Shown in pieces: positions 5,426 through 5,886 of a DNA stretch of 5,886 nucleotides. Source of the stretch: Treponema sp. (GTDB lineage: Bacteria > Spirochaetota > Spirochaetia > Treponematales > Breznakiellaceae); the NCBI GenBank assembly GCA_031269405.1, contig JAISZE010000027.1, forward strand, positions 1 through 5,886, given 5' to 3'. How positions within the stretch are numbered: the stretch's first letter is position 1; the number at the start of each line of letters is the position of its first letter. The notes beneath the pieces are model-generated. The model worked only from the letters and a program-made list of their open reading frames with translations. It did no database searches and had not been told where the DNA came from. Position numbers and translations under genes: made by a program.

Positions 5426-5886
5426 GTCCAGGGGCCGCCAAGATGCGCGATTTTTATGATCTCAAAAGCGATGCCCCGGTGTATCAGCGGGAGTTTGGCT
5501 ATTACTGCATGGATACCTGGAAGGCCCAGGGCTTTGTCAAAGACGGCGATAACCTGAACGAGCTTTTCGGCTTCGATCCGCCGGGGAAATACTGCCTGGG
5601 CAACCTAGGGGGCTGCGAGGCCGCGTTCCGGCCCGCTTTTGAGGTAAAAGTTCTTGAAGACCAGGGAGAGTATGAGCTGGTCCAGGACTTTGCGGGCCGG
5701 ACGGTCAAATATTTCAAAGGCCGCCGGAACGGCTTTATGCCTGAATACATCGATCATCCTGTGAAGAATGATAAAACCTGGGAGGAAAACTGCCTCTGGC
5801 GGCTGGACCCGGAAGATCCCGCAAGGCTGCCCGGCATAGCGCAGGATGTTGCAAAGGCGGAAGCCGCCGCGGCGGAAGGGCAGATC
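5416..5886 (+). CDS. URO-D superfamily protein, N-terminal 157 residues (3' end outside window)
   Basis: The frame starts at ATG 5416, ten bases before the end of the preceding gene and in another frame, and stays open to the last base. The visible part has the pattern of a second branch of the URO-D superfamily. It has REFGYYCMDTWKAQGF near residues 25-40, then ELFGFD, and NLGGCEAAFRPAFEVKVLED. A YELVQDFAGRTVKYFKGR segment follows, then PVKNDKTWEENCLWRLDPEDPAR. In relatives I recall, this reads YE-V-D-DG-TVK--KG, then PVKD---WEE-K-RLDP--P-R. It is clearly divergent from the 384-residue neighbour, so it is not a recent duplicate. The catalytic half lies beyond the window, so its metal site cannot be judged. 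The overlap and good ribosome site argue for co-expression with its neighbour. Confidence 0.85.
   Translation, partial: MPISPGAAKMRDFYDLKSDAPVYQREFGYYCMDTWKAQGFVKDGDNLNELFGFDPPGKYCLGNLGGCEAAFRPAFEVKVLEDQGEYELVQDFAGRTVKYFKGRRNGFMPEYIDHPVKNDKTWEENCLWRLDPEDPARLPGIAQDVAKAEAAAAEGQI

Overview
The window looks like part of a spirochaete chromosome, most likely a Treponema-type gut bacterium. This is inferred from three things: the style of the solute-binding protein leader (a short MKK start with a VYA-GGQ signal-peptidase I site and no lipobox), the GC-moderate codon use, and an LplB/YtcP-type importer set next to uroporphyrinogen-decarboxylase-fold (URO-D) genes. No rRNA or other marker gene is present, so the assignment is tentative. 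Every gene I can support lies on the + strand.

Layout. Positions 1-210 hold the 3' end of a conserved hypothetical gene. Fifteen bases later a three-gene carbohydrate-type (CUT1) ABC importer begins: an LplB-like permease (226-1152), a YtcP-like permease (1162-2061) and a large periplasmic solute-binding protein (2134-3834). The 72-base gap between the second permease and the binding protein holds two adjacent hairpins: an intrinsic-terminator-like one with a T tract, then a perfect 7-bp stem just before the Shine-Dalgarno site. No ATPase gene is present. This is common for this importer family, which often borrows a shared MsmX-type ATPase.

The 152-base gap at 3835-3986 contains a GC-rich hairpin of the kind seen at IS200/IS605 ends (or a terminator), followed by a perfect 19-bp inverted repeat around a 4-base loop. 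It looks like mobile-element debris, or a very strong hairpin, between two operon segments.

From 3987 to the window end there are three consecutive URO-D-superfamily open frames. The first is a 95-residue N-terminal fragment with an ATGA overlap onto the second. The second is a complete 384-residue protein, and the third starts inside the end of the second and runs off the window (157 residues seen). None carries the N-terminal arginine motif of true HemE. In the complete protein the usual His-X-Cys...Cys zinc site of MtaA/MtbA-type methyltransferases is replaced by His-Cys-His-Gly with no later cysteine in the expected place.

How they may work together (inference): the importer brings in a sugar-like or modified-sugar ligand, and the URO-D-fold proteins act on it or its products, possibly in methyl-group transfer. 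No corrinoid protein or other methyltransferase partner is in view, so the chemistry is open. The points most worth a second look are the tandem of URO-D paralogues headed by a fragment, the altered metal site, and the two noncoding gaps.
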